The notes: generated by a model not told the origin, from the letters alone. A stretch of 64,000 nt of DNA from Marivibrio sp040218065 (GCF_040218065.1 NZ_JAVJQE010000005.1:310001-374000); one strand, 5' to 3'. Counted from the stretch's first letter, positions 1-9,291 are shown. Numbers and translations are program-made.

Positions 1-732
1 CATCCGCTCGACCCAGTTTTCCGACAGCTTGGCGGCGTGACGCGTCGTGCTGCCGCCGACGCCCAGATCGTTGCCGAAATCCTCGATCCCGCGCTCCAGC
101 AAGCGGAAATAGCCGGGGTGGCCGACCGGGATGTGATAATTCTCCTGGTTGTTGTCGATCGCCGTCTTCCAGTCGCAGGCCCACTCTTCGATGTGGAGCT
201 CGCCGGCGGCGACCATTTCCTCGGGCTTGTAGGGGCGGATGCGATCGGCGAAATCGCCCCAGCGCTCGGCGACTGAGGGTCCCTCGCCCGTCACTCGCAC
301 GAAGACGAAGCCGAGGAAGATCTCGGTTTCAACCTCCTTCAGCCCGAAACAGCTCTTGTCCAGACCGGGGAACGTCGCCTCCGCCGGCACCGCGGCGAGC
401 CGTCCGTCCAGATGGTAGGCCCAGCCGTGATAGGGGCACATCAGGCGCGTCTTCAGCGACCCTTTGCCGTCCAGCAGCCGGGCCCCGCGATGGCGGCAGA
501 CGTTCTGGAAGCCGCGGACCGTCCCGTCTCGGTCGCGGATGAAGACCAGCGAATCGCGCATCAGGTCGAAGGTGACATAATCGCCGGGCTCGGCCAGATC
601 GTTCTGGTGGCAGACGATCTGCCAGGTTCCCAGGATGAGGCGCTCATACTCGAGCGCGAGCAGCTCCTCGTTCTGATAGGTCCAGGCGGCCAGGCCGTAG
701 ACGGGTTCCTGTCGCGCGGGGATGTCGGTCAT
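1..732 (-). CDS. Rieske-type aromatic ring-hydroxylating oxygenase alpha subunit (partial, C-terminus off the window)
   Basis: 244 codons are present and the frame stays open to the left edge, so the C-terminus is missing. The N-terminal Rieske domain has both metal-binding pairs, C79-R-H81 and C99-P-Y-H102. The catalytic domain has the two-histidine iron site in DNNQENYHIPVGH (H200, H205); the carboxylate ligand would lie beyond the edge. The family uses electrons from a reductase to insert oxygen into aromatic or quaternary-amine substrates. The ATG overlaps the stop of the upstream TetR gene (ATGA), so the two are translationally coupled. The BetI-like regulator makes a betaine, choline or carnitine-type substrate plausible, but that is inference; an aromatic substrate is equally compatible with what can be seen. 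Confidence 0.88.
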   Translation of the reverse strand, partial: MTDIPARQEPVYGLAAWTYQNEELLALEYERLILGTWQIVCHQNDLAEPGDYVTFDLMRDSLVFIRDRDGTVRGFQNVCRHRGARLLDGKGSLKTRLMCPYHGWAYHLDGRLAAVPAEATFPGLDKSCFGLKEVETEIFLGFVFVRVTGEGPSVAERWGDFADRIRPYKPEEMVAAGELHIEEWACDWKTAIDNNQENYHIPVGHPGYFRLLERGIEDFGNDLGVGGSTTRHAAKLSENWVERM

Positions 733-1376
733 GCCCTCGTTCCTTCTTCATGGGTCGGCGCATCGCGCCACAGGGGCTCTCGGGGAAAGGCGGCCGCCAG
801 ATAGGCGCGGATCAGGGTGCGCGCGCCGGCGGCGTCAATCGACCCGGGCGCGGCCAATTGTTCCTGCCACAGGGAATCGACCAGGCCGGTAAGCCCGCGG
901 GCCAGCGCTTCGGCGGTCGCCTGGTCGCCACGGCCTGCGCCGGCCCGGGCCAGAAGGCGCCGCGTCTCGCGCATAACATCCCGGTGGAAGCGCGCGTCGG
1001 CGGGTCCGACCCGCGCCATATAAATCCGCCGCGCGCTGGCTTCGCCCCAGAAGGCGGTCCACACCGCGATCTTCTCCGGCGTGTAGACGTCCGGCGCGAA
1101 GCTCGCCGCCGCAAGCCCGTCGAGCGCGCGCGCCGCGTCGTCGCCGGCGGCGGCGAGCGCCTCGCTCCGCGCGACGTCGAACAGGGCGACCACATGGTCC
1201 AGGGCCGCCAGCAGCAGCGCCTCCTTGCGGGCGAAATGGAAGGTGACGGTCCCGGGCGAGACGCCGGCGCGGCCGGCCACCCGCTCCATCGTGGTTGCGC
1301 TCAAGCCCTTCTCCGCGATCACCTGAATCGCGGCCTCCAGGATCTCGGTTCGGCGGGTTTCCTGCGGCTTGGTCAT
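729..1376 (-). CDS. TetR-family regulator, BetI-like
   Basis: A 215-residue protein with a TetR N-terminal helix-turn-helix at about residues 10-55 (TMERVAGRAGVSPGTVTFHF). The ligand-binding half contains VWTAFWGEA, a segment typical of BetI-type regulators of choline and betaine genes. It is the first gene of a two-gene unit and its stop overlaps the oxygenase start by 4 bp, so it most likely controls that oxygenase. An imperfect palindrome at 1398-1411, 22 bp upstream of the start, is a candidate autoregulatory operator. The effector is unknown. Confidence 0.88.
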   Translation of the reverse strand: MTKPQETRRTEILEAAIQVIAEKGLSATTMERVAGRAGVSPGTVTFHFARKEALLLAALDHVVALFDVARSEALAAAGDDAARALDGLAAASFAPDVYTPEKIAVWTAFWGEASARRIYMARVGPADARFHRDVMRETRRLLARAGAGRGDQATAEALARGLTGLVDSLWQEQLAAPGSIDAAGARTLIRAYLAAAFPREPLWRDAPTHEEGTRA

Positions 1377-1397
1377 CGCGACGGCGCTCCAATTGAC

Positions 1398-1411
1398 TGA
1401 ACATACGTTTA
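1398..1411. promoter_or_regulatory. Candidate TetR operator
   Basis: TGAACATACGTTTA is an imperfect palindrome (10 of 14 positions symmetric) in a relatively AT-rich stretch just upstream of the TetR start, the usual place for an autorepression site. Confidence 0.4.
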
Positions 1412-1534
1412 GCGAAATCGGATGCGGCGGTCAAGCGCCGGGAGGGGACCTCGCGGCGCCGGACGCCGAGCGGTCCGGACAAATAAGGCGAAACCGCCGC
1501 GCCGGCCTTGCGCCGCGCCGCCGGGCGCCGTCGC

Positions 1535-2746
1535 TTAATCCAGGGCGAAAAGAAGCGCTTTGAGGTAGCCGCTCTCCGGCAGCGCGGGATGCAGCGGGTG
1601 GTCGGGGCCGGCCCCGCCGCGGCGCAGCAGGCGGGCGGACCGGCCGGCTTCGGTCAGGCCGCGGCGGCATTCCTCAAGGAACAAGGCCTCGTCGACCAGG
1701 TGGCTGCACGAGGCGAGCAACAGCGTCCCGCCCTCCGCCGTCGCCCGGGCCGCCAGTCGCGCCAATTTGGCGTAGGCGCGCGCGCCCTGCTTGATTTCCT
1801 TGCGGGCTTTCACGAAGGCGGGCGGGTCGGCGATGACGAGGTCGAACCGCGCGCCGTCGGCGGTCGCGCGCTCCAGCCAGGTGAAGACGTCCGCCTTCTC
1901 GCCCCGCACCCGATCGGCGACGCCGTTGGCCTCCGCCGCCTGCGCGCAGAGCGCCAGCGCCTCCTTCGAGCGGTCGACCGTAACGACCTCGGCCGCGCCG
2001 GCCTTGGCGGCGGGGATCGCGAAGGCGCCGGCGTAGCCGTAGAGGTCGAGGACCCGCGCGCCGGGCGCGAAGCGCGCGGCGGCGGCGCGGTTCTCCCGGT
2101 GGTCGAAGAACCAGCCGGTCTTCTGACCGGCGAGCGGATCGCAGAAGAAGGCGCAGCCGTTCTCCTCCACCGCGATCGGCCCGTCGACGGTCCCGCGCGA
2201 GACGGCGACGATCTGCGTCAGCCCCTCCAGCGCGCGGGAGGCGGACTCATTCCGGTGAACGATCGCCGCCGCGCCGAACGTCTCGGTCAGCGCCGCGTCG
2301 ATTTCCGGCAGCAGGCGGTCCATGCCGGCGGTGTTCGCCTGGACGACGAAGACGGGGCCGTAGCGGTCGATCACCAGGCCGGGCAGGCCGTCGGCCTCAG
2401 CGTGGATCAGGCGATAGAAGGGGCGGTCGAACAGGCGCTCGCGGATCGACGCCGCCCGCGCGAGGCGCGCTTGCAGCCAGCCGTCCTGCAGACGTCCGGC
2501 CTCCAGCGCCGCCGGATCGCGGCTCAGCTCCCGCGCGGCGATCAGGCTGTGCGGATTGAAGTGGGCCAGCGCGATCGGCTCTCCCTCCGGCAGGCAGATG
2601 CGGACGACCGATCCCGCGGCCAGCTTGCGGGCCGCATTATCCATCTGGATTTCGTTGCTGAAGGCCCAGGGCGCGCCCTGCGCGAAGCGCTTCCAGGCCT
2701 TGGGCTGCAGCAGGATCTTCCGGGCGGGGGGGTGCTCGTCGCTCAT
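1535..2746 (-). CDS. Class I SAM-dependent rRNA methyltransferase, RlmI family
   Basis: A 403-residue protein. The N-terminal segment (ILLQPKAWKRFAQGAPWAFS) matches the PUA-like RNA-binding domain of RlmI-type enzymes. The Rossmann methyltransferase core has the SAM-binding motif VLDLYGYAGAFAIPAAKAG, a DPPAF motif and, near the end, LLLASCSH, which carries the family's catalytic cysteine. Homologues methylate cytosine C5 in 23S rRNA (C1962 in E. coli); the exact target here is inferred from family membership. It stands alone between a lipoprotein gene and the oxygenase unit, all on the minus strand. Confidence 0.85.
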   Translation of the reverse strand: MSDEHPPARKILLQPKAWKRFAQGAPWAFSNEIQMDNAARKLAAGSVVRICLPEGEPIALAHFNPHSLIAARELSRDPAALEAGRLQDGWLQARLARAASIRERLFDRPFYRLIHAEADGLPGLVIDRYGPVFVVQANTAGMDRLLPEIDAALTETFGAAAIVHRNESASRALEGLTQIVAVSRGTVDGPIAVEENGCAFFCDPLAGQKTGWFFDHRENRAAAARFAPGARVLDLYGYAGAFAIPAAKAGAAEVVTVDRSKEALALCAQAAEANGVADRVRGEKADVFTWLERATADGARFDLVIADPPAFVKARKEIKQGARAYAKLARLAARATAEGGTLLLASCSHLVDEALFLEECRRGLTEAGRSARLLRRGGAGPDHPLHPALPESGYLKALLFALD

Positions 2747-2794
2747 GCCCGCGCTTCTATGCCGATCGAGGGGCCGCGTCCAGCGCTCGACGCG

Positions 2795-3298
2795 CTAGTC
2801 GATCACCCGCGCCGTGCGGCCGTCGGTCTCGATCACGCGGTCGAGCTCGAACAGGTTGCCGGCGTCGTCACGCGCCCAGTAGCGCAGGGTGATCCGGTCG
2901 CTCTCGCGCTTGGTGGCGACATGGTGGTCGGCCTGGACAAAGGTGGTCCCGGCGGGAACGCGGTAGCTGACGCAGGCGTCGACGCATTCCGCGCCGTCAT
3001 CCACGCAGACCTTGCCGCGATAGATCGTGACCGGCACGCCGCCGGTCTCGCGGAAGCGCCGCGTGTGATTGTAGCGGTGGCGGCCGTCGACGACCTCGTA
3101 GCTGAAATCCTCGACCACCAGCGACAGATCGCCTGAGACGTCGCCCGCGACGCTGGGCGGCGGCAGATCGCGCCGGCAGTTCATGCTGGCCTCGCGCTCG
3201 TCGTCCGTCGCGGCGCCGTCGCCGGCAGCCCGGTCGTCTTCGCAGGCGGAGAGGCCCAGCATCATTGCGGCCGCCAGCGCCGCGCGCACTCCGAACAT
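2795..3298 (-). CDS. Hypothetical lipoprotein
   Basis: A 167-residue protein with a lipoprotein signal: a short hydrophobic stretch ending in L16-S-A-C19. The mature part is acidic, has several cysteines that could form disulfides (MNCRRDLPPP, VCVDDGAECVDAC) and looks like a beta-rich extracytoplasmic domain. No family is recognised. It lies just downstream of tldD on the same strand with a gap of about 60 bp, so it may be co-transcribed with it. Confidence 0.7.
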   Translation of the reverse strand: MFGVRAALAAAMMLGLSACEDDRAAGDGAATDDEREASMNCRRDLPPPSVAGDVSGDLSLVVEDFSYEVVDGRHRYNHTRRFRETGGVPVTIYRGKVCVDDGAECVDACVSYRVPAGTTFVQADHHVATKRESDRITLRYWARDDAGNLFELDRVIETDGRTARVID

Positions 3299-3358
3299 TA
3301 TCCTCGGGCCTCCTCCCCAGACCGCCCGCCGCGCAGCGCTACGCCGGCGCGGCGCCGG

Positions 3359-4789
3359 TCACCCCGTCCCCCCGACGGTCAGCCCGTCGAGGCGCAGCGT
3401 CGGCTGGCCGACGCCGACCGGCACGCCCTGGCCGTCCTTGCCGCAGGTGCCGATGCCGGGGTCGAGCGCCATGTCGTTCCCGATCATCGAGACCTTGGTC
3501 AGCGCGTCCGGCCCGTTGCCGATCAGCGTTGCGCCCTTCAAGGGCGCGCCGACCTTGCCGTTTTCGATCTTATAAGCTTCGGTGCAGGAGAACACGAACT
3601 TCCCGTTCGTGATGTCGACTTGGCCCCCGCCGAAATTGACCGCGTAGACGCCCTTGTCGACCGAGGCCAGGATCTCCTGCGGGTCCTTGTCGCCGGACAG
3701 CATGACGGTGTTGGTCATGCGCGGCATCGGCGCGTGGGCGTAGGATTGCCGCCGGCCGTTGCCGGTCGGCGCGACGCCCATCAGACGCGCGTTCATACGG
3801 TCCTGCATGTAGCCCTTCAGGATGCCGTCCTCGATCAGGACGGTGCGGCCGGTGGGCGTGCCCTCGTCGTCGATCGTCAGCGACCCGCGGCGATCCGACA
3901 TCGTGCCGTCGTCGACGACGGTGACGCCGGGCGCGGCCACGCGCTCGCCCAACAGGCCGGAGAAGGCGCTGGTCTTCTTGCGGTTGAAGTCGCCTTCGAG
4001 GCCGTGGCCGATCGCCTCGTGCAGCAGGATGCCGGGCCAGCCGGGGCCGAGGACGACGGTCATCTCGCCCGCCGGGCAGGGCTCGCTCTCCAGATTGACC
4101 AGCGCCTGGCGCAGCGCCTCATCCACCGCGCCGCGCCAGAAGGCGGGATCGATATAGGCGGCGTAGTCCGCGCGCCCGCCGGCGCCGTAGGAGCCGCTCT
4201 CCATCCGGTCGCCCTGGCCGACGACGACCGAGACGTTGAGGCGCACGAGCGGGCGGATGTCGGCCGCGCGCTCGCCGTCGGCGCGCAGGATCTGCACCGC
4301 GCGCCATTCGCCGGCCAGCGAGGCGGACACCTGTTTGACCCGCTGGTCCTTGCCCCGCGCGTATTTGTCGATCTCCTCCAAGAGCTTCACCTTGGCGTCG
4401 AAATCGAGCGTCGCGATCGGGTTTACGTCCGGATAGAGGCTGCGGTTCGTGCCGGGCGGAGGCCCGTCCAACGTGCCGGAATAGCCGTGCTTGACGGCGC
4501 GCACGGCCTGGGCCGCGCGCTTCATCGCCTCTTCCGACAAGTCGCCTGCATGGGCGTAGCCGGCCGCCTCGCCGCATACGGCGCGCAGGCCGAAGCCCTG
4601 ACTGGAATCGAAGGCCGCGTTGCGGATGCGGCCGTCGTCGAAGGTGACGCTTTCCGCCTGGCTGTATTCCAGGAAAAGCTCCCCGTCGTCGGCCCCGCCG
4701 AGCGTGTCGTCGACGATCGCTTCGACTCGCGACCGGTCGAGGCCGGTGCGTTGAAAGAAAAGATCGTCGGTCTTCGCGAGATCGGCCAT
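3359..4789 (-). CDS. tldD: Metalloprotease TldD
   Basis: 476 residues from the chosen ATG, close to E. coli TldD (about 480). The zinc motif HEAIGHGLEGD is at about residue 256 and fits the TldD/PmbA family. TldD forms a heterodimer with PmbA (TldE) and degrades unfolded peptides or matures modified peptides; no pmbA gene is in the window. The frame stays open far upstream of this ATG, but that stretch is antisense to the DUF3422 gene and does not resemble TldD. MADLAKTDDLF is therefore the likely N-terminus. Confidence 0.93.
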   Translation of the reverse strand: MADLAKTDDLFFQRTGLDRSRVEAIVDDTLGGADDGELFLEYSQAESVTFDDGRIRNAAFDSSQGFGLRAVCGEAAGYAHAGDLSEEAMKRAAQAVRAVKHGYSGTLDGPPPGTNRSLYPDVNPIATLDFDAKVKLLEEIDKYARGKDQRVKQVSASLAGEWRAVQILRADGERAADIRPLVRLNVSVVVGQGDRMESGSYGAGGRADYAAYIDPAFWRGAVDEALRQALVNLESEPCPAGEMTVVLGPGWPGILLHEAIGHGLEGDFNRKKTSAFSGLLGERVAAPGVTVVDDGTMSDRRGSLTIDDEGTPTGRTVLIEDGILKGYMQDRMNARLMGVAPTGNGRRQSYAHAPMPRMTNTVMLSGDKDPQEILASVDKGVYAVNFGGGQVDITNGKFVFSCTEAYKIENGKVGAPLKGATLIGNGPDALTKVSMIGNDMALDPGIGTCGKDGQGVPVGVGQPTLRLDGLTVGGTG

Positions 4790-5002
4790 GGCGTCCTCTG
4801 CGTATAGGCTGTGACGAGCGCGCGCCCTTGCGCCGGCGCGCGCGGCGGGCGATAAGCCGCCCTGACGGCGTGATAGCATGACGCCGCCGCCACGGAAATG
4901 GCGCGCCGCCCGGCATTGTCCAAGGGGCGGGCGCGGGGAAAACGACAGACGCGTCTCGTCTCCGGCTTCGGGGGCGACGCGCGGGGGACGAGAGCGGACG
5001 CC

Positions 5003-6358
5003 ATGGGCGGATCGAAGACCAACGGCGCGGAGCGCGAAAGCGCGCCGAAGCGCGTGCTGCCGCCGGCGGAGCACCCGGATCGCTACGCGCTCAGCAACGA
5101 GCTGCACGCCCGGCCGTTCGAGGAGCTGTCGGCGCCGATCGACGTGGCGCTCTACGCCATGGTGACCGGCGAGGGAACGGCCGGGGACGACCGCGCGCAT
5201 CTGGCCCAGCTGTGCGACCGCTTCGGGATCAACCCGCCGGCCGAGGGCGCGAACTTCTTCAAGGCTGATTTCGGCGCCTTCCGGCTGCGTTGGGAGCGGC
5301 ATTCGGAGTTCACCAGCTACACCGTCTTTCGCCCGCGCGAAAAGCAAGAGCCGTTCAGCAGCCCGGCCGGAGAGACGCTGCCGGCGGACTGGTTCGCCGG
5401 TCTGCCCGGCGAACTGCTGGTGGCGACCCAGCTGACCCTTCTCCACCGCGACGATCCGGAGCCGGATCAGGCGATGCTGGAGCGGTTGTTCGTCCCAGGC
5501 AGTCTGGTGATGAGTTCGTTGTCCAACGGCTCGGCGACGGTGGTGACGGATCTGCGCATCCACCCGGACGGCCACAATCGCATTCTATTGAAGGACAAGA
5601 CCATGCACTCCCGCAAGGCGGGGCGGATGGTCCAGCGGCTGTTGGAGATCGCGACATACCGCAATCTGGCGCTCATGGCCCTGCCGTTGGCGCGGAAGAC
5701 CAGCCCGAAGATCGCCGGGATCGACAGCGCTCTCGCCGATCTGACGTCGCGCATGGCGCAGGCCGGGCGGGCGGAGAGCGAGGATGACGACGGCGATCTG
5801 CTTGAGCAGCTGACCCGGCAGTCGGCCGAGATCGAGCGGCTGGCCTCCAGCACCGCCTATCGGTTCAGCGCGGCGCTCGCCTATTACGCCCTGGTCGAGG
5901 CGCGGCTGTCGGAATTGCGCGAATCGCAGATCGAAGGCTATCAGACGATCGGGGAGTTCCTCGATCGGCGCCTCGGACCCGCCATGCGCACCTGCCGGTC
6001 GGTCTCCGAGCGGCTGGCGGACCTGTCGCGCCGGGCGACGCGCGCCGCCAACCTGCTGCGCACGCGCGTCGACTTCGCGCTGGAGCGGCAGAATCAGAAT
6101 TTGCTGCATTCGATGGACCGACGCGCGAAGCTGCAGTTGCGCCTCCAGCAGACGGTCGAAGGTCTCTCGATCGCGGCGATCAGCTACTATCTGGTCGGCC
6201 TGATCAACTACGGTGCGAAGGCGCTGGAGAAGGCCGACGCCCTGCCGATCGATTCGGTCTACGTCACCGGCCTGTCGATCCCGATCATCGTGCTGTTGCT
6301 GTGGACGGGCCTAAAGCGAGCGCGCAAGATCATCGAAGGGCGCGAGCGGGATTCCTGA
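5003..6358 (+). CDS. DUF3422 family membrane protein
   Basis: 451 residues from the ATG at 5003, which has the purine-rich GGGGGACGAG ahead of it; an in-frame start at 4898 would add a poorly conserved arginine-rich tail. The N-terminal part (HPDRYALSNELHARPFEEL) is the hallmark of DUF3422. A long charged helical region follows, then two C-terminal membrane segments (SIAAISYYLVGLINYG and LSIPIIVLLLWTG). The layout suggests a cytoplasmic coiled region anchored in the inner membrane. Its function is unknown. It is transcribed divergently from tldD. Confidence 0.85.
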   Translation: MGGSKTNGAERESAPKRVLPPAEHPDRYALSNELHARPFEELSAPIDVALYAMVTGEGTAGDDRAHLAQLCDRFGINPPAEGANFFKADFGAFRLRWERHSEFTSYTVFRPREKQEPFSSPAGETLPADWFAGLPGELLVATQLTLLHRDDPEPDQAMLERLFVPGSLVMSSLSNGSATVVTDLRIHPDGHNRILLKDKTMHSRKAGRMVQRLLEIATYRNLALMALPLARKTSPKIAGIDSALADLTSRMAQAGRAESEDDDGDLLEQLTRQSAEIERLASSTAYRFSAALAYYALVEARLSELRESQIEGYQTIGEFLDRRLGPAMRTCRSVSERLADLSRRATRAANLLRTRVDFALERQNQNLLHSMDRRAKLQLRLQQTVEGLSIAAISYYLVGLINYGAKALEKADALPIDSVYVTGLSIPIIVLLLWTGLKRARKIIEGRERDS

Positions 6359-6541
6359 CCGGTTCGGTTCCGTCAGCCGCGGCGCCGCGGGCTGCGCTAT
6401 ACTGTCGCGCGGACGCGCGGCAGGGCGGCCATGACAGGTCGTCGCAGACCCCGTCAAACCAATTGATTCCGCGCTCCTCATGGTGTTTAACCGCGGCCGG
6501 TGGACGGGACGTTCGGCTTGGGGGGACGTCAGCGGGCTCGC

Positions 6542-6603
6542 TTGAACGCGCGCCTTCTCCCGCTAGACTGAACGCCCGAACCGGACCCCCTCTCAGGGTT
6601 CGG
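6542..6603 (+). promoter_or_regulatory. Candidate ctaC promoter and leader hairpin
   Basis: In the 327 bp gap 6359-6685, TTGAAC (6542-6547) and TAGACT (6564-6569) are separated by 16 bp and resemble a sigma-70 promoter. A 7-bp stem, CCGAACC (6576-6582) with GGTTCGG (6597-6603), would lie at the start of the transcript. I see no gene in the gap. Confidence 0.35.
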
Positions 6604-6685
6604 TCTCGTGCATAAAGTCGTCGCCTTCGCGCGACGCGGCCGCTTTGACGAAGCGGTCGGCCATAAAGCGACGGGAGTGATCGCA

Positions 6686-7615
6686 GTGAGCCTTGGATCC
6701 TTCACCTTTTCGATGACGAAGCGCCTCGGCGCGCTCACCGCGGGCCTCACGGCGCTGGTCGGCGGCGCGGGCGCGGCGCTGGCCGCGAAGGCCGAGCCCT
6801 GGCAGCTGGGGCTGCCGGAGCCGGTGACGCCGATCGCGGAGCAGATGAAAGTCTTCCACGACCTGTGGCTGCTGCCGATCATCACGGTCATTACGATCTT
6901 CGTGCTGCTGTTGTTGGTCTACACCTGCTGGCGCTTCAGCGAGAAGCGCAACCCGACCCCGTCGAAGACGACTCACAATTCGGTGCTCGAGGTCGTCTGG
7001 ACCGGCATCCCGGTGCTGATCCTGGTGGTGCTGGCCTTCCCCTCGCTCAAGTTGCTTTACGCCACCGACGACGTCGCCGATTCGGAGATGACGCTGAAGA
7101 TCGTCGGCCATCAATGGTACTGGGAATACCAGTATGTCGACGAGAATTTCGGCTTTGACGCCTTTCTCGCGGCCCGCACCCATGAAGAGGCCGAGGAGCG
7201 CGGCGTGCTGCGTCTGATGGACACCGACAACATGGTCGTGCTGCCCTCCGACACCAAGATCCGCCTGCAGATGACGTCGGCCGACGTGCTGCATAACTGG
7301 GCGCTGAGCGACTTCGGCGTGCGCATGGACACCGTTCCAGGCCGCCTGAACGAGACGTGGACCGAGATCAAGGCCGGCAAAGAGGGTATGTATTACGGCT
7401 TCTGCTCCGAGCTGTGCGGCACGGATCACGCCTACATGCCGATCGCGGTGAAGGTCGTCACCAAGGAGGAGTATCGCGACTGGGTCGCCGAGGCGAAGCA
7501 GGAATTCGCGGCGCTCGACCCGACGCTTGAGGATCGCGAGGCCGAACGCCGGACCGCCGAGGCCGCGCCCGAGGGCGGCGAGGCGGTTCAGGTCGCGCTC
7601 GACGAGGAGCGCTGA
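6686..7615 (+). CDS. ctaC: Cytochrome c oxidase subunit II
   Basis: 309 residues from a GTG start with a GGGAG ribosome-binding site 8 bp upstream; an ATG at 6713 is the alternative. A signal sequence (ALTAGLTALVGGAGAALAA) is followed by two membrane helices and a periplasmic cupredoxin domain. The CuA ligands are complete: H in DVLHNWALSDFGV and the CSELCGTDHAYM cluster. The aromatic WYWEYQY segment for electron entry from cytochrome c is present. First gene of the aa3 oxidase operon; it passes electrons to subunit I. Confidence 0.95.
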   Translation: MSLGSFTFSMTKRLGALTAGLTALVGGAGAALAAKAEPWQLGLPEPVTPIAEQMKVFHDLWLLPIITVITIFVLLLLVYTCWRFSEKRNPTPSKTTHNSVLEVVWTGIPVLILVVLAFPSLKLLYATDDVADSEMTLKIVGHQWYWEYQYVDENFGFDAFLAARTHEEAEERGVLRLMDTDNMVVLPSDTKIRLQMTSADVLHNWALSDFGVRMDTVPGRLNETWTEIKAGKEGMYYGFCSELCGTDHAYMPIAVKVVTKEEYRDWVAEAKQEFAALDPTLEDREAERRTAEAAPEGGEAVQVALDEER

Positions 7616-7647
7616 GGCGCCGCCGGGCGGATAGCGAATAAGGACCG

Positions 7648-7677
7648 ATCCGCATTCGGGCGTGCGCCCGTGCGGAT
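7648..7677 (+). other. Hairpin in the ctaC-ctaD gap
   Basis: ATCCGCA (7648-7654) pairs with TGCGGAT (7671-7677), and inside it CGGGCG (7657-7662) pairs with CGCCCG (7665-7670) around a TG loop. It ends about 8 bp before the ctaD ribosome-binding site and has no T-run. An RNA processing or stability element is more likely than a terminator. Confidence 0.45.
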
Positions 7678-7698
7678 TACGGAAATGGAGAGACAGGT

Positions 7699-9291
7699 AT
7701 GAGCAACGCTGCAGCGGCCGATCATCACGACGATCACGGCAAGCCGACCGGCATCGCCCGGTGGCTCTACTCCACCAACCACAAGGACATCGGCACGATG
7801 TACCTTGTGTTCTCGATCGTCGCCGGTCTCATCGGCGGCCTTTTCTCGGTCATCATGCGCATGGAGCTGCACAATCCCGGCGTCCAGGTGCTGGCCGACG
7901 GGCAGCAGTGGAACGTCTTCATCACCGCGCACGGCCTGATCATGGTCTTCTTCGTGGTGATGCCGGGCCTGATCGGGGGCTTCGGCAACTGGTTCGTGCC
8001 GCTGATGATCGGCGCGCCGGACATGGCCTTCCCGCGGATGAACAACATCAGCTTCTGGTTGCTGATCCCGGCCTTCGCGCTGCTTTTGCTCTCGGCCTTG
8101 GTCGGCAACGGGGCGGGCACGGGCTGGACGATCTACCCGCCGCTCTCGTCGGTGTTGGGACATCCAGGGGCCTCGGTCGATCTGGCGATCTTCGCGCTTC
8201 ACCTTGCGGGCGCCTCGTCGATCCTCGGCGCGATCAACTTTATCACGACGATCTTCAACATGCGCGCGCCGGGCATGACGCTGCACAAGATGCCGCTGTT
8301 CGCCTGGTCGATGCTGGTCACGGCCTTCCTGCTGGTGCTCTCGCTGCCGGTGCTCGGCGGCGCCATCACCATGCTGCTGACCGACCGCAACTTCGGGACC
8401 TCCTTCTTCGACCCCGCCGGCGGCGGCGACCCGATCCTGTTCCAGCATTTGTTCTGGTTCTTCGGGCACCCGGAGGTTTACATCATGATCCTGCCGGCCT
8501 TCGGCATGATCAGCCATGTGATCTCGACCTTCTCGAAGAAGCCGGTGTTCGGCTATCTCGGCATGGCCTACGCCATGGTGGCGATCGGCGTCGTCGGCTT
8601 CGTCGTGTGGGCGCACCACATGTACACGGTCGGCCTGGACGTCGACACGCGCGCCTACTTCACGGCCGCCACCTTGGTGATCGCGGTGCCGACCGGCATC
8701 AAGATCTTCAGCTGGATCGCGACGATGTGGGGCGGCTCGATCCGCTTCACGGTGCCGATGCTTTGGGCGGTCGGCTTCATCTTCCTGTTCACGGTCGGCG
8801 GCGTGACCGGCGTGGTGCTGGCGAACGCGGGCATGGACCTGCAGCTGCACGACACCTATTACGTCGTCGCGCACTTCCACTACGTGCTGTCGCTGGGCGC
8901 GGTGTTCGCGCTGTTCATGGGCGTCTACTACTGGATGGGCAAGATGTCCGGCCGGCAGATTCCGGAATGGGCGGGCCAGGTGCACTTCTGGACGACCTTC
9001 GTCGGCGTCAACCTGACCTTCTTCCCGCAGCACTTCCTGGGCCTCGCCGGCATGCCGCGCCGCTACATCGATTACGCGGACGGCTTCGCCCAGTGGAACG
9101 CCATCTCCAGCTGGGGCGCCTACATCGCCTTCGCCTCCACCCTCTTCTTCGTCGCCGTGCTGCTCTACACGCTCTTCGCCGGCAAGAAGGTGGGGGCCAA
9201 CTACTGGGGCGAAGGCGCCACGACGCTTGAGTGGACGGTGAGCTCGCCGCCGCCGTTCCACACCTTCAACGACCTGCCGCGGGTCAAGTAA
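7699..9291 (+). CDS. ctaD: Cytochrome c oxidase subunit I
   Basis: 530 residues, the normal length for aa3-type subunit I, with about 12 hydrophobic helices. The N-terminal STNHKDIGTMYLVF signature, the active-site GHPEVYI segment (CuB histidine and cross-linked tyrosine) and the haem-ligand segment YVVAHFHYVLSLGAVFA are all present. It carries the haem a / haem a3-CuB centre that reduces oxygen and pumps protons. A GGAGAG ribosome-binding site precedes the ATG. Confidence 0.97.
   Translation: MSNAAAADHHDDHGKPTGIARWLYSTNHKDIGTMYLVFSIVAGLIGGLFSVIMRMELHNPGVQVLADGQQWNVFITAHGLIMVFFVVMPGLIGGFGNWFVPLMIGAPDMAFPRMNNISFWLLIPAFALLLLSALVGNGAGTGWTIYPPLSSVLGHPGASVDLAIFALHLAGASSILGAINFITTIFNMRAPGMTLHKMPLFAWSMLVTAFLLVLSLPVLGGAITMLLTDRNFGTSFFDPAGGGDPILFQHLFWFFGHPEVYIMILPAFGMISHVISTFSKKPVFGYLGMAYAMVAIGVVGFVVWAHHMYTVGLDVDTRAYFTAATLVIAVPTGIKIFSWIATMWGGSIRFTVPMLWAVGFIFLFTVGGVTGVVLANAGMDLQLHDTYYVVAHFHYVLSLGAVFALFMGVYYWMGKMSGRQIPEWAGQVHFWTTFVGVNLTFFPQHFLGLAGMPRRYIDYADGFAQWNAISSWGAYIAFASTLFFVAVLLYTLFAGKKVGANYWGEGATTLEWTVSSPPPFHTFNDLPRVK

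Noticed and set aside
1508..3136. 542-codon plus-strand open frame
   Set aside because: It lies antisense to the rRNA methyltransferase and lipoprotein genes, and its Arg/Gly/Ala-rich product matches no family.
4790..5575. Upstream extension of tldD to 738 codons
   Set aside because: The extension is antisense to the DUF3422 gene, is Arg/His-rich, and the ATG at 4789 gives a normal TldD length.
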